Positions 6,931 to 12,367 of a stretch of 12,367 nucleotides of DNA are shown here, piece by piece. The position numbers and the translations under genes were made by a program. Within the stretch, counting starts at the first letter, position 1, and every line of letters begins with the position of its first letter. Source of the stretch: Methylophilaceae bacterium UBA6140 (GTDB lineage Bacteria > Pseudomonadota > Gammaproteobacteria > Burkholderiales > Methylophilaceae); NCBI GenBank assembly GCA_002423265.1, contig DIVE01000129.1, positions 1-12,367 of the forward strand. Reading direction: 5' to 3'. The notes under the pieces are model-generated. The model saw only the letters and a list, made by a program, of their open reading frames with translations. It did no database searches and was not told the origin of the DNA.

Positions 6931-7006
6931 GCTGGTGTAGCTCAGTTGGTAGAGCAACGCACTCGTAACGCGTAGGTCGTAGGTTCGATTCCTATCACCA
7001 GCACCA
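6931..7006 (+). tRNA. tRNA-Thr, anticodon CGU
   Basis: A full cloverleaf of 76 nt with encoded CCA. The acceptor stem GCTGGTG/CACCAGC (6931-6937/6996-7002) is perfect. The D stem is GCTC/GAGC, the anticodon loop CTCGTAA (6962-6968) has anticodon CGT at 6964-6966, and the T arm GTAGG-TTCGATT-CCTAT spans 6979-6995. The discriminator is A7003, followed by CCA (7004-7006). The anticodon reads ACG threonine codons. G1-C72, C2-G71 and anticodon G35-U36 fit threonyl-tRNA synthetase identity. The last base pair of the anticodon stem is A31-C39 rather than A-U. It is transcribed from its own promoter just upstream and the next CDS starts only 38 nt later with no clear terminator between. Confidence 0.97.
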
Positions 7007-7044
7007 ATTATATTAATCATCAACGTTCGTAGATTGGATTCTTC

Positions 7045-7764
7045 TTGAAAACCCTTACCCTGATATTTTCGAGCTTCGCGTTGCTGATGACGCTGGCACA
7101 ACCGGCCGCTGCGGCGACGATTGAAGACGCCCAGGCTGCCGCCAGGATGGCCGATCACAAATCTGCTGCCGAGATTTACCGTTCCCTTGCCGAGCAGGGC
7201 AATGTCGAAGCGCAATACCAGCTCGGCATCCTGCACGCTCGCGGCATGGGTGTGGATCAAAGCTATACGGAGGCTGCAAACTGGTATCGCAAGGCAGCCA
7301 TGCAGGGGCATGCCGAAGCCCAATACAGTCTCGGTGCACTGCATTTCAATCGTGATATTCCTACCGAGGATTACGCCGAAGCTGCCGGCTGGTACATGAA
7401 AGCGGCAGAGCAAGGTCTGCCAAAGGCGCAGTTGAATGTTGCGATTCTGTATTTCCGTGGCGACATTTTCGAGCAGAATCTGGATGAAGCGCTGAAGTGG
7501 TATACCAGGGCGGCTGAACAGGGCAATGCCGAAGCGCAGTTCAATCTGGGCAATATGTATGTTCGCGGTATGGGTGTCGAAGAAGACATCGTGCGCGGCA
7601 CCATGTGGATTCTGGTCTCGATCGAAAACCCTGACGTGGGCAAGCGTATCGTCAGCAAAACCAAGGTGGCAAATTTCAATGCTTCCAAAATGACGGAAGA
7701 GCAAAGAGCCAAGACCCGCGCCTGGGCGAACGAATGCAAGGCCAAGAACTACAAGGGCTGCTGA
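7045..7764 (+). CDS. Exported Sel1-repeat protein
   Basis: A 239-residue protein with an N-terminal Sec signal peptide ([24 protein letters not shown], likely cleaved near residue 23-24). It is followed by about four Sel1-like helical repeats (roughly 53-88, 89-124, 125-160 and 161-196), each with the AEAQYxLGxLHxRGxGVxxxxxEAxxWYxKAAxQG pattern. Such solenoids serve as protein-protein scaffolds, so the protein is predicted periplasmic with an unknown partner. The C-terminus holds the only two cysteines (Cys231, Cys239; [10 protein letters not shown]), which could form a disulfide. The start is TTG: it gives an exact signal peptide and no ATG precedes it in frame. The ribosome-binding site is poor. 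A strong terminator follows at 7805-7835. The gene converges with and overlaps the GIY-YIG gene by 16 nt. Confidence 0.88.
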   Translation: MKTLTLIFSSFALLMTLAQPAAAATIEDAQAAARMADHKSAAEIYRSLAEQGNVEAQYQLGILHARGMGVDQSYTEAANWYRKAAMQGHAEAQYSLGALHFNRDIPTEDYAEAAGWYMKAAEQGLPKAQLNVAILYFRGDIFEQNLDEALKWYTRAAEQGNAEAQFNLGNMYVRGMGVEEDIVRGTMWILVSIENPDVGKRIVSKTKVANFNASKMTEEQRAKTRAWANECKAKNYKGC

Positions 7765-8051
7765 TCGGTTTGTTCTGAATATCCCGCAGCGGCTTGAACA
7801 CGAGGCCGGGTTTCTTTAAAGAAGCCCGGCTTTTTGTTGCGGGGCAGCTTTTTCAGGTGCGCCTCTGCCGATGAGGCGCTGCTGCGGTCAGGATAGGCAA
7901 GTGAAGCAAGTATGCGCAGAGGCGGATTGGCGCGGGTGTATTTGGCTCCACGCCCGGATTGATGGGCGCGAAAGCGTGCTTGCAGGTTGTTGGTGATGCC
8001 GGCGTAGTAAGTGCCGCCTTCGCATTCGAGCAGGTAGAGATGCCACGACAT
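7749..8051 (-). CDS. GIY-YIG domain protein, YhbQ/UPF0213-like
   Basis: A 100-residue single-domain GIY-YIG nuclease-fold protein. The core reads [18 protein letters not shown] (3-20), with the second motif as YYAG; then Arg26 in [11 protein letters not shown], the KYTR segment (38-41) and the catalytic-type Glu63 in SAEAHLKKL (61-69). These match the YhbQ/UPF0213 family, whose members have been linked to nucleic-acid cleavage and DNA damage but lack a firm physiological role. The family normally ends soon after the KKL helix; residues 71-100 are an extra tail encoded across the opposing terminator and the end of the Sel1 gene. It begins 16 nt after the stop of the zinc-ribbon gene, so the two probably share a transcript. 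The ribosome-binding site is weak. Confidence 0.87.
   Translation of the reverse strand: MSWHLYLLECEGGTYYAGITNNLQARFRAHQSGRGAKYTRANPPLRILASLAYPDRSSASSAEAHLKKLPRNKKPGFFKETRPRVQAAAGYSEQTDQQPL
7805..7835 (+). terminator. Intrinsic terminator of the Sel1-repeat gene
   Basis: GCCGGGTTTC (7805-7814) pairs with GAAGCCCGGC (7821-7830) through a 10-bp stem with one G-T wobble. The loop is TTTAAA, and five T (7831-7835) follow. It lies 40 nt past the Sel1 stop. The whole element is also coding sequence for residues 73-83 of the GIY-YIG protein on the other strand. Confidence 0.85.
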
Positions 8052-8067
8052 TCAGATTGGCGCTGAT

Positions 8068-8283
8068 TCAGTAATCTGCGCTGCGGCCGGTGGAGTAGCC
8101 ATAAGCGTCGTTCTGCCACTCGCCGCAGCGGTCGCAGCGGTGGTCTTGCATGGTTTTGCATAGGGTGAGTTTGTCATGACCGCAGGCGTGGCAAACATGC
8201 AATGGCTTGTCTGAAGATTTTGCATGTGTTTCGTGATGCTCTTGGGCAACCCGGGTGCTGCCTAGTCCGTATTTGTTGTCCAT
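8068..8283 (-). CDS. Small zinc-ribbon protein, function unknown
   Basis: A 71-residue hydrophilic protein with two CxxC knuckles, CHAC (31-34) and CDRC (50-53), plus Cys42. This is a compact four-cysteine zinc-ribbon layout. It is rich in His and polar residues and has no signal peptide or membrane segment. I do not recognise a named family. The CDS is supported by a good ribosome-binding site, GGAG with 6-7 nt spacing (complement of 8289-8293), by the knuckle spacing, and by the fact that a competing frame on the same strand (8052-8249) lacks any ribosome-binding site. A promoter candidate lies about 30-60 nt upstream. It precedes the GIY-YIG gene by 16 nt, so a nucleic-acid-related role is possible but unproven. 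Confidence 0.75.
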   Translation of the reverse strand: MDNKYGLGSTRVAQEHHETHAKSSDKPLHVCHACGHDKLTLCKTMQDHRCDRCGEWQNDAYGYSTGRSADY

Positions 8284-8314
8284 GGAAATCTCCGTCGGTT
8301 TGGTCCGTGCTGTT

Positions 8315-8342
8315 ATCTTAATCCTGTAGCTGAAGATATCAA
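8315..8342 (-). promoter_or_regulatory. Candidate promoter of the zinc-ribbon/GIY-YIG pair
   Basis: On the - strand, TTGATA (complement of 8337-8342) and TAAGAT (complement of 8315-8320) are separated by 16 nt. Transcription would start near 8308 and leave a leader of about 25 nt carrying the GGAG ribosome-binding site. The -10 box is only a partial match. Confidence 0.45.
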
Positions 8343-8405
8343 CCCATTTTTTGGAGGCGCTCTAGTGTGAACACGCCATGGCTTGTTGACCTGACCGATG
8401 CTTAA

Positions 8406-8444
8406 CCCTGCCGGGTTGCAGGGTATAATCCATCCCTGCCGGTT
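8406..8444 (+). promoter_or_regulatory. yjbQ promoter region with hairpin and direct repeat
   Basis: A perfect TATAAT (8424-8429) lies 48 nt before yjbQ. No good -35 box sits at the normal distance. Immediately upstream is the inverted repeat CCCTGC-CGGGTT-GCAGGG (8406-8423). The word CCCTGCCGG occurs at 8406-8414 and again at 8434-8442, flanking the -10 box. An activator or repressor site is plausible. The GAGGAA ribosome-binding site is at 8458-8463. Confidence 0.55.
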
Positions 8445-8471
8445 AGGAATCTGATTCGAGGAACGCATGTT

Positions 8472-8891
8472 ATGAAAAGTTATCGCAAGGAACTCTGGTT
8501 CAACCCGCCGACGCGCGTGGCCTTTATCAACATTACCTCACAGGTGCGCGAGTGCCTGCGCGAAAGCGGCGTCAAGGAAGGTCTGGTGTTGGTGAATGCG
8601 ATGCACATTACGGCCAGCGTATTCATCAATGACGACGAATCGGGATTGCATCACGATTATCGCGAATGGCTGGAGCGCCTCGCGCCGCACGAACCGGTCA
8701 GCAGTTATCGACATAACGATACCGGTGAGGACAATGCCGACGCGCACATGAAGCGGCAAGTGATGGGCCGCGAGGTGGTGGTGGCTATCACCAACGGCCA
8801 GCTCGATTTTGGTCCGTGGGAACAGATTTTCTACGGTGAATTCGACGGCCGCCGCAAGAAGCGCGTACTCGTGAAGATTATTGGTGAATAA
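8472..8891 (+). CDS. yjbQ: YjbQ family protein (UPF0047, secondary thiamin-phosphate synthase-like)
   Basis: A 139-residue YjbQ/UPF0047 protein. Family signatures are HITASVFIN (45-53), [15 protein letters not shown] (85-99) and [18 protein letters not shown] (111-128). Conserved His45, Asn88, His92 and the GxWEQI segment are present, so it is intact. The E. coli homologue has been reported to have weak thiamin-phosphate synthase activity; the true physiological role is not settled. The start at 8472 follows GAGGAA by 8 nt. An upstream ATG at 8467 is out of frame. Its stop is immediately followed, with no gap, by the trhP start, so the two genes form a tight operon. Confidence 0.93.
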   Translation: MKSYRKELWFNPPTRVAFINITSQVRECLRESGVKEGLVLVNAMHITASVFINDDESGLHHDYREWLERLAPHEPVSSYRHNDTGEDNADAHMKRQVMGREVVVAITNGQLDFGPWEQIFYGEFDGRRKKRVLVKIIGE

Positions 8892-10244
8892 ATGCAGATA
8901 AAGGTGCCCGAACTGCTCGCCCCGGCGGGTGATCTCGACCGCATGCGCACGGCTTTCGATTATGGCGCAGACGCGGTGTATGCCGGTCAGCCACGCTACA
9001 GCCTGCGTGTGCGCAATAACGGTTTCGGCATGGCCGAGCTGGCTGAAGGCATCGCCGAGGCGCACAGACGCGGCAGGAAATTCTTTGTTGCCAGCAATAT
9101 TTCGCCGCATAACGCCAAGGTCAAAACCTACATGGCCGACATGGCGCCGGTGATCGCGATGCAGCCGGATGCACTCATCATGTCGGACCCCGGCCTGATG
9201 ATGATGGTGCGCGAGCAGTGGCCGGAAATGCCGATACACCTTTCCGTGCAGGCCAACACCGTCAACTATGCAACTGTGAAGTTCTGGCAGCGTATGGGAC
9301 TGACCCGCGTCATTCTCTCGCGCGAGCTGTCGCTCGACGAGATCGAGGAAATCCGTCAGCAGTGCCCCGACATGGAGCTGGAAGTGTTCGTGCATGGCGC
9401 CTTGTGCATCGCTTATTCCGGCCGCTGTCTGCTATCCGGCTATTTCAATCATCGCGATCCCAATCAAGGCACTTGCACCAACTCCTGCCGCTGGGATTAC
9501 AAAGTGCACGACGCAGCGGAAGACCCGGCCGGCGTTATCCGGCTCAGCGATTTCGACTTCAAGGCCGAGATGGAGAAATCCGCCTTGTCTGGTTGTGGCG
9601 GCCTGGAGCGTCATCCGGAGGCGGACAAGGTTTACCTGATCGAGGAGAAAGGTCGCCCCGGCGAGCTTTTGCCGATCATGGAAGACGAGCACGGTACCTA
9701 CATCATGAACAGCAAGGATTTGCGTGCGATCGAGCATGTCGAGCGTCTGATGAAGATCGGTGTGGATTCGCTCAAGATTGAGGGCCGCACCAAGTCACGC
9801 TATTACGTTGCGCGTACTTGCCAGAGTTACCGCAAGGCGGTGGACGACGTGCTGGCCGGCCGGCCGTTCGATTACAGCCTGCTCGGCGAGCTGGAGAATC
9901 TGGCCAATCGCGGTTACACCGATGGTTTCTATCAGCGGCATCACACAATGGAACACCAGAATTACATGCAGGGCCATTCCAAATCCAATCGCAGCCTGTA
10001 TGTGGGCGATATCGTCGCTTACGATGCCGAGCGCGGCTTGGCGGATATCGCTGTCAAGAACCGCTTCGCGGTCGGTGACCGTTTGCAGGTGATACAGCCT
10101 GAAGGCAACCGCGAGCTGGTGGTGGAAGATCTGTACGACAGGTCCGGCCGGCCGGTGACGGAAGCTGCCGGCAGCGGCATATTCGTGCGCTTGCCGCTTT
10201 CAGGGGGCGATTTCAGCAACGCGATGGTAGCGCGTTATCTTTGA
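8892..10244 (+). CDS. trhP: tRNA hydroxylation protein P, peptidase U32 family (YegQ)
   Basis: A 450-residue U32-family protein closely resembling E. coli YegQ/TrhP, which with prephenate-dependent chemistry makes 5-hydroxyuridine at position 34 of tRNAs. The N-terminus PELLAPAGDLDRMRTAFDYG, the QANTVNYATVKFWQRMGLTRVILSREL tract (120-146) and EVFVHGALCIAYSGRCLLSGYFNHRDPNQGTCTNSCRW (164-201) are all hallmarks. Cys172, Cys179, Cys195 and Cys199 are the expected iron-sulfur ligands. SLKIEGRTKSRYYVA (293-307) and a C-terminal beta domain (about 365-450) complete the protein. The length fits TrhP (about 450) and not the longer 23S rRNA enzyme RlhA. Translation is coupled to yjbQ, with the start directly after its stop. 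No strong ribosome-binding site is present beyond GGTGA in the end of yjbQ. A GC-rich palindrome follows. Confidence 0.94.
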   Translation: MQIKVPELLAPAGDLDRMRTAFDYGADAVYAGQPRYSLRVRNNGFGMAELAEGIAEAHRRGRKFFVASNISPHNAKVKTYMADMAPVIAMQPDALIMSDPGLMMMVREQWPEMPIHLSVQANTVNYATVKFWQRMGLTRVILSRELSLDEIEEIRQQCPDMELEVFVHGALCIAYSGRCLLSGYFNHRDPNQGTCTNSCRWDYKVHDAAEDPAGVIRLSDFDFKAEMEKSALSGCGGLERHPEADKVYLIEEKGRPGELLPIMEDEHGTYIMNSKDLRAIEHVERLMKIGVDSLKIEGRTKSRYYVARTCQSYRKAVDDVLAGRPFDYSLLGELENLANRGYTDGFYQRHHTMEHQNYMQGHSKSNRSLYVGDIVAYDAERGLADIAVKNRFAVGDRLQVIQPEGNRELVVEDLYDRSGRPVTEAAGSGIFVRLPLSGGDFSNAMVARYL

Positions 10245-10249
10245 CAACT

Positions 10250-10277
10250 GTAGCGGTGCGGCCGTGGCCGCACCGGT
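10250..10277. repeat. Second REP-like palindrome headed by GTAG
   Basis: GTAG (10250-10253) is followed directly by the perfect palindrome CGGTGCGGCC-GT-GGCCGCACCG (10254-10263 and 10266-10275). It lies between the convergent trhP and CBS genes. There is no T-run, so it is a REP-like element first and a terminator only possibly. Its arms differ from the palindrome at 2376-2395, but the GTAG head is the same. Confidence 0.6.
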
Positions 10278-10282
10278 CGAGT

Positions 10283-10714
10283 TCAGCTCTGGATGTAACT
10301 TTCGAGTTGCTCGATGAGGAATTGCTGATAGGTGATGGTTTCTTTCACCAGGTCACCGATGGAGAGTATGCCGATGACCTTGCCGTTCTCCACTACCGGT
10401 AGATGGCGGATGCGCTTGTCCGACATCAGCTCCATGCATTCATCCGTCAGTTGGTCCGGACTGACGGTGATGACCGTGGTCGACATGATTTCAGAGATTT
10501 TGGTTGTTTTTGAGGTCTTGCCCTTGATGACGACTTCACGAGCGTAGTCGCGCTCGGAGAATATACCCGCCAGATGCCCGTCCGCGTCCAGTACCAGCAA
10601 AGCGCCAACCTTTTTTTCTGCCATCAGCAGAAGCGCATCGTAGACATTTGCGTCAGGTCTTACCGAGAGAACATCGAAGCCCTTGGCTTCCAATAACTGT
10701 CGAACGGTTTTCAT
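10283..10714 (-). CDS. Two-CBS-domain protein
   Basis: A 143-residue stand-alone pair of CBS domains (about 14-62 and 76-125), which together form a Bateman module that usually senses adenosine nucleotides such as AMP or ATP. Both domains carry the expected end motifs, GIFSERDYAR (50-59) and GILSIGDLVK (115-124). No enzyme, transporter or DNA-binding domain is attached, so its target is unknown. The frame stays open to an ATG at 10780, but I start at 10714: GGAGG (complement of 10720-10724) lies 5 nt upstream, and MKTVRQLLE is the usual beginning of this family. It converges with trhP and diverges from the MarR gene, with the two start codons about 130 nt apart. Confidence 0.92.
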   Translation of the reverse strand: MKTVRQLLEAKGFDVLSVRPDANVYDALLLMAEKKVGALLVLDADGHLAGIFSERDYAREVVIKGKTSKTTKISEIMSTTVITVSPDQLTDECMELMSDKRIRHLPVVENGKVIGILSIGDLVKETITYQQFLIEQLESYIQS

Positions 10715-10771
10715 ACATACCTCCACGTTCTGATTGTTGTTATCCGCTAGTTCAGCCAGCGTCTTATTGAA

Positions 10772-10800
10772 AATATACACCTCTTTTGGTGATGACCAAA
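10772..10800 (-). promoter_or_regulatory. Candidate CBS-gene promoter with overlapping inverted repeat
   Basis: On the - strand, TATATT (complement of 10772-10777) is a fair -10 box. TTTGGT (complement of 10795-10800), 17 nt away, is a weak -35 box. The inverted repeat TTTGGT-GATG-ACCAAA (10785-10800) covers the -35 position and could bind a regulator. The leader before the CDS would be about 50 nt. Confidence 0.4.
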
Positions 10801-10808
10801 CCCTGTGC

Positions 10809-10836
10809 TTGACTTAGTTAGTTAGCTAACTATAAT
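10809..10836 (+). promoter_or_regulatory. MarR-gene promoter with embedded palindromic operator
   Basis: TTGACT (10809-10814) and a perfect TATAAT (10831-10836) are separated by 16 nt. Between and into them lies the perfect 14-bp palindrome TAGTTAGCTAACTA (10819-10832). A dimeric repressor bound there would block RNA polymerase, the usual mode of autorepression for MarR-type proteins. The palindrome lies immediately before a marR-like gene, which supports that reading. Confidence 0.75.
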
Positions 10837-10846
10837 GAACCTAATT

Positions 10847-11353
10847 ATGTTGCAACTACGCGACCTGCCAAGCCGGGAAACTCTGGAGAAATTCGCTACG
10901 CGATATCCGCAAGCCGATATCAGCGCGATTTCCGCTTTTCTGCATCTGTTAAGGGTAGCGACGGATCTGTCAGTCGCGCTGGATGCCTGTTTGAGTCGTC
11001 ACGGCCTGCTGCAGGGACGCTGGTGGGTGCTGATTCTGCTGATGCGGGAGGAAGCGCTGAGTTCGACGCCATCGGCACTGGCGGAAAAAGCGGGTGTTAC
11101 CCGCGCCACCATGACCGGTCTGCTGGACGGGCTGGAACGCGACGGGCTGGTCGCAAGAGAGCTGGGTCCGCAGGACAGGCGCAGCGTCTCGATCCGGCTG
11201 ACGGCAGCCGGGCAGCAGAAGCTGGATGAGGTCATGCCGGATTATTACAGCCGCTTGCGTGCCTGCATGGCGGGGCTGGATGAGCGCGGGCGCGAACAGC
11301 TGGATGAAATATTGAATTTGATCAACGGCGGTATCCGCGCTTTTGATGAATAG
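10847..11353 (+). CDS. MarR family transcriptional regulator
   Basis: A winged-helix regulator of 168 residues from this start. Helical dimerisation ends flank the DNA-binding domain: STPSALAEKAGVTRATMTGLLDGLERDGLV (73-102) forms the helix-turn-helix with its recognition helix, and DRRSVSIRLT (110-119) forms the wing with the conserved DxR. An in-frame ATG at 10835 would give 172 residues, but it lies inside the -10 box, so it is unlikely to be transcribed. The ATG at 10847 is only about 4-5 nt after the predicted transcription start, implying a leaderless or nearly leaderless mRNA; no ribosome-binding site is visible. Likely autoregulated by the palindrome in its promoter and controlling the two genes downstream. 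The ligand is unknown. Confidence 0.9.
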   Translation: MLQLRDLPSRETLEKFATRYPQADISAISAFLHLLRVATDLSVALDACLSRHGLLQGRWWVLILLMREEALSSTPSALAEKAGVTRATMTGLLDGLERDGLVARELGPQDRRSVSIRLTAAGQQKLDEVMPDYYSRLRACMAGLDERGREQLDEILNLINGGIRAFDE

Positions 11354-11410
11354 CAGTGCCGGCGTCATTCCTGTGCCCGGCGCATCGAATTTTTTACCAA
11401 GGAGAAAGTA

Positions 11411-11791
11411 ATGCAAAACAATGAGATCCGTAACACTATCCTCGACATCAATGCACGTTGGGACACTGCCTTCAACGCGAAGCAGCCGGACTCAGTCGCT
11501 GTACTCTATGACGATGCGGCAACGGTCTTGCCGGCAGGCGCCGCGCAGGTCACCGGCAGCAAGGCGATTTTGCAGTTCTGGACCGATACGATCGCCCTCG
11601 GCATCATCGATCACAAGATCGAATTGCTTGAAGCTGGCAGTGACGGCAATCTGGCTTTTCAGCGCGGCCTCTGGAGCGCTGCGATGGTTGACGCGCAAGG
11701 TCAGCGCCAGTCGTTCAGCGGCAACCTGCATGTGCTTTACCGCCGTCAGGCCGATGGCAGCTGGAAGGCCTTGACCCACATCTGGAATTGA
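11411..11791 (+). CDS. SnoaL-like protein (SgcJ/EcaC, DUF4440 type)
   Basis: A 126-residue NTF2/SnoaL-like cone-fold protein of the SgcJ/EcaC (DUF4440) group. Typical features are the first helix INARWDTAFNAKQPDSVAVLYDDAATVLPAG (13-43), GSKAILQFW (49-57), FSGNLHVLYRRQADGSWKALTHIWN (102-126) and the strong W/H-rich end of the last strand. Members of this fold are binding or isomerase-like domains of very varied function, so no reaction can be assigned. It has a good ribosome-binding site, AAGGAG (11399-11404), 6 nt before the ATG. The gene lies 57 nt after the regulator and 22 nt before the transporter, so the three probably form one transcript. No signal peptide is present, so it is cytoplasmic. 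Confidence 0.88.
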   Translation: MQNNEIRNTILDINARWDTAFNAKQPDSVAVLYDDAATVLPAGAAQVTGSKAILQFWTDTIALGIIDHKIELLEAGSDGNLAFQRGLWSAAMVDAQGQRQSFSGNLHVLYRRQADGSWKALTHIWN

Positions 11792-11813
11792 TGCTGAAGA
11801 CAGAACGCTGAAA

Positions 11814-12367
11814 ATGCCCTGGTCATCGAACAGATTTCGTGCACTGCTTGCGCTGTTGTTGCTCTCGATTCTATGGGGCTACAACTGGGTGGTAATGAAG
11901 AACGCGCTGCTGGATGCCGGCCCGTTCCAGTTTGGTGCCTTGCGTACCTTTCTCGGTGCAGTCTGTCTACTGGGCTTGATTCTCATCATGCGCAGGCCGA
12001 TACGACCGCGCGAAGTACCGACCCTGATCGTACTCGGCCTGCTGCAAACCAGCGGCTTTACCGGCTTGATTATCTGGGCGCTGGTGGAGGGCGGTGCAGG
12101 CAAGACTGCTGTGCTGACCTACACCATGCCGTTCTGGGTGATGATCATGGCCTGGCCTCTGCTCGGCGAAAAGATTCAGGGCTCGCAATGGCTGGCGGCA
12201 CTGCTTTCAGTCATGGGGCTGCTATTCATTCTTGATCCGCTTCATCTTGGAACTGACCAGTTCAGCATGGCACTGGCGGTGCTGGCAGGCATCAGTTGGG
12301 CGCTGGCGGTCATGCTGGCGAAAAAGCTGCACCGTCGTGCGCCGGAGCTTGATTTGCTCTCGCTCAC
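11814..12367 (+). CDS. EamA/DMT-superfamily transporter, 3' end outside window
   Basis: The first 184 residues of an inner-membrane drug/metabolite transporter; the gene runs off the window. Hydrophobic segments occur at about 9-28, 40-59, 69-90, 97-116, 125-141 and 151-170, so one full EamA repeat and the start of the second are visible. Repeat landmarks are LLSILWGYNWVVMKNAL (16-32) and LTYTMPFWVMIMAWPLLGEKI (101-121), the latter with the conserved P and GE of the family. The start at 11814 has a weak ribosome-binding site and depends on the gene 22 nt upstream. An ATG overlapping that gene's stop opens only a seven-residue frame. Presumably a metabolite or drug exporter under the MarR protein; substrate unknown. 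Confidence 0.9.
   Translation, partial: MPWSSNRFRALLALLLLSILWGYNWVVMKNALLDAGPFQFGALRTFLGAVCLLGLILIMRRPIRPREVPTLIVLGLLQTSGFTGLIIWALVEGGAGKTAVLTYTMPFWVMIMAWPLLGEKIQGSQWLAALLSVMGLLFILDPLHLGTDQFSMALAVLAGISWALAVMLAKKLHRRAPELDLLSL

Noticed and set aside
6613..7704. Long - strand open frame of 363 codons across clsB, the tRNA and the Sel1 gene
   Set aside because: It is antisense to two real genes and a tRNA. Its segment reading DRNRTYDLRVTSALLYQLSYT is the antisense translation of tRNA-Thr, a well-known kind of spurious protein.
8052..8249. Alternative 65-codon - strand frame overlapping the zinc-ribbon gene
   Set aside because: No ribosome-binding site and low-complexity Ala/Thr composition; the overlapping frame from 8283 has CxxC pairs and a good ribosome-binding site.
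8538..9395. 285-codon - strand frame across yjbQ and trhP
   Set aside because: Antisense to two well-recognised genes; His-rich composition reflects the complement of coding-strand codons.
10715..10780. Upstream start for the CBS protein
   Set aside because: The ATG lies within or just before the predicted transcription start and adds 22 non-family residues; GGAGG is placed for the ATG at 10714.
11355..11398. GCCGG/CCGGC hairpin with T-run between the MarR and SnoaL-like genes, as terminator or attenuator
   Set aside because: Only 5 bp of stem, a 14-nt loop and 8 nt separation from the T-run make it too weak to call.
11873..12235. 120-codon + strand frame in the right end
   Set aside because: The EamA transporter frame starting at 11814 has clear membrane segments and family motifs; this one is an out-of-frame shadow.
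1..12367. CRISPR array, complete insertion sequence, prophage genes or integrase next to the tRNA
   Set aside because: No spaced direct repeats, transposase, integrase or duplicated tRNA 3' end is visible; both flanks of the tRNA are ordinary genes.

Overview
The window looks like chromosomal DNA from a betaproteobacterium, most likely the Nitrosomonadales/Gallionellaceae-Methylophilaceae type. This is an inference from gene content, moderate-to-high GC and protein flavour; no taxonomic marker gene is present. Most of the window is housekeeping. The clearly accessory parts are a short stretch between aspS and apt, a few small repeats, and the regulator/transporter cassette at the right end.

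Left block (1-6852, + strand): aspS (aspartyl-tRNA synthetase, with residues of the non-discriminating type) is followed by a DUF4160/DUF2442 gene pair, a hairpin terminator, a REP-like palindrome, and the decayed remains of an antitoxin/toxin pair. Then come apt, nudB (folate pathway Nudix hydrolase, start overlapping the apt stop), a palindromic repeat built of 10-nt units, nadA (quinolinate synthase), a YbhP-like endonuclease/exonuclease/phosphatase-fold gene and clsB (cardiolipin synthase, 4-nt overlap with the gene before it).

Middle (6853-8283): a threonine tRNA (anticodon CGU) with a clear promoter is followed by an exported Sel1-repeat protein. On the opposite strand, converging on it, are a GIY-YIG domain protein and a 71-residue zinc-ribbon protein. 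A strong intrinsic terminator for the Sel1 gene lies inside the 3' coding end of the GIY-YIG gene.

Right part (8284-12367): yjbQ and trhP (tRNA U34 hydroxylation protein, U32 family) abut with no gap. A second REP-like hairpin follows, then a two-CBS-domain protein on the - strand. Divergent from it is a MarR-type regulator, followed by a SnoaL-like (SgcJ/EcaC, DUF4440) protein and an EamA transporter cut off by the window end. The MarR promoter carries a perfect 14-bp palindrome between its -35 and -10 boxes, and the first in-frame ATG lies inside the -10 box, so the real start is further downstream.

I see no large undescribed system, CRISPR array, complete insertion sequence or prophage. 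The most informative observations are the toxin-antitoxin relics between aspS and apt, the repeat elements, the MarR operator/start arrangement, and the small zinc-ribbon/GIY-YIG pair.
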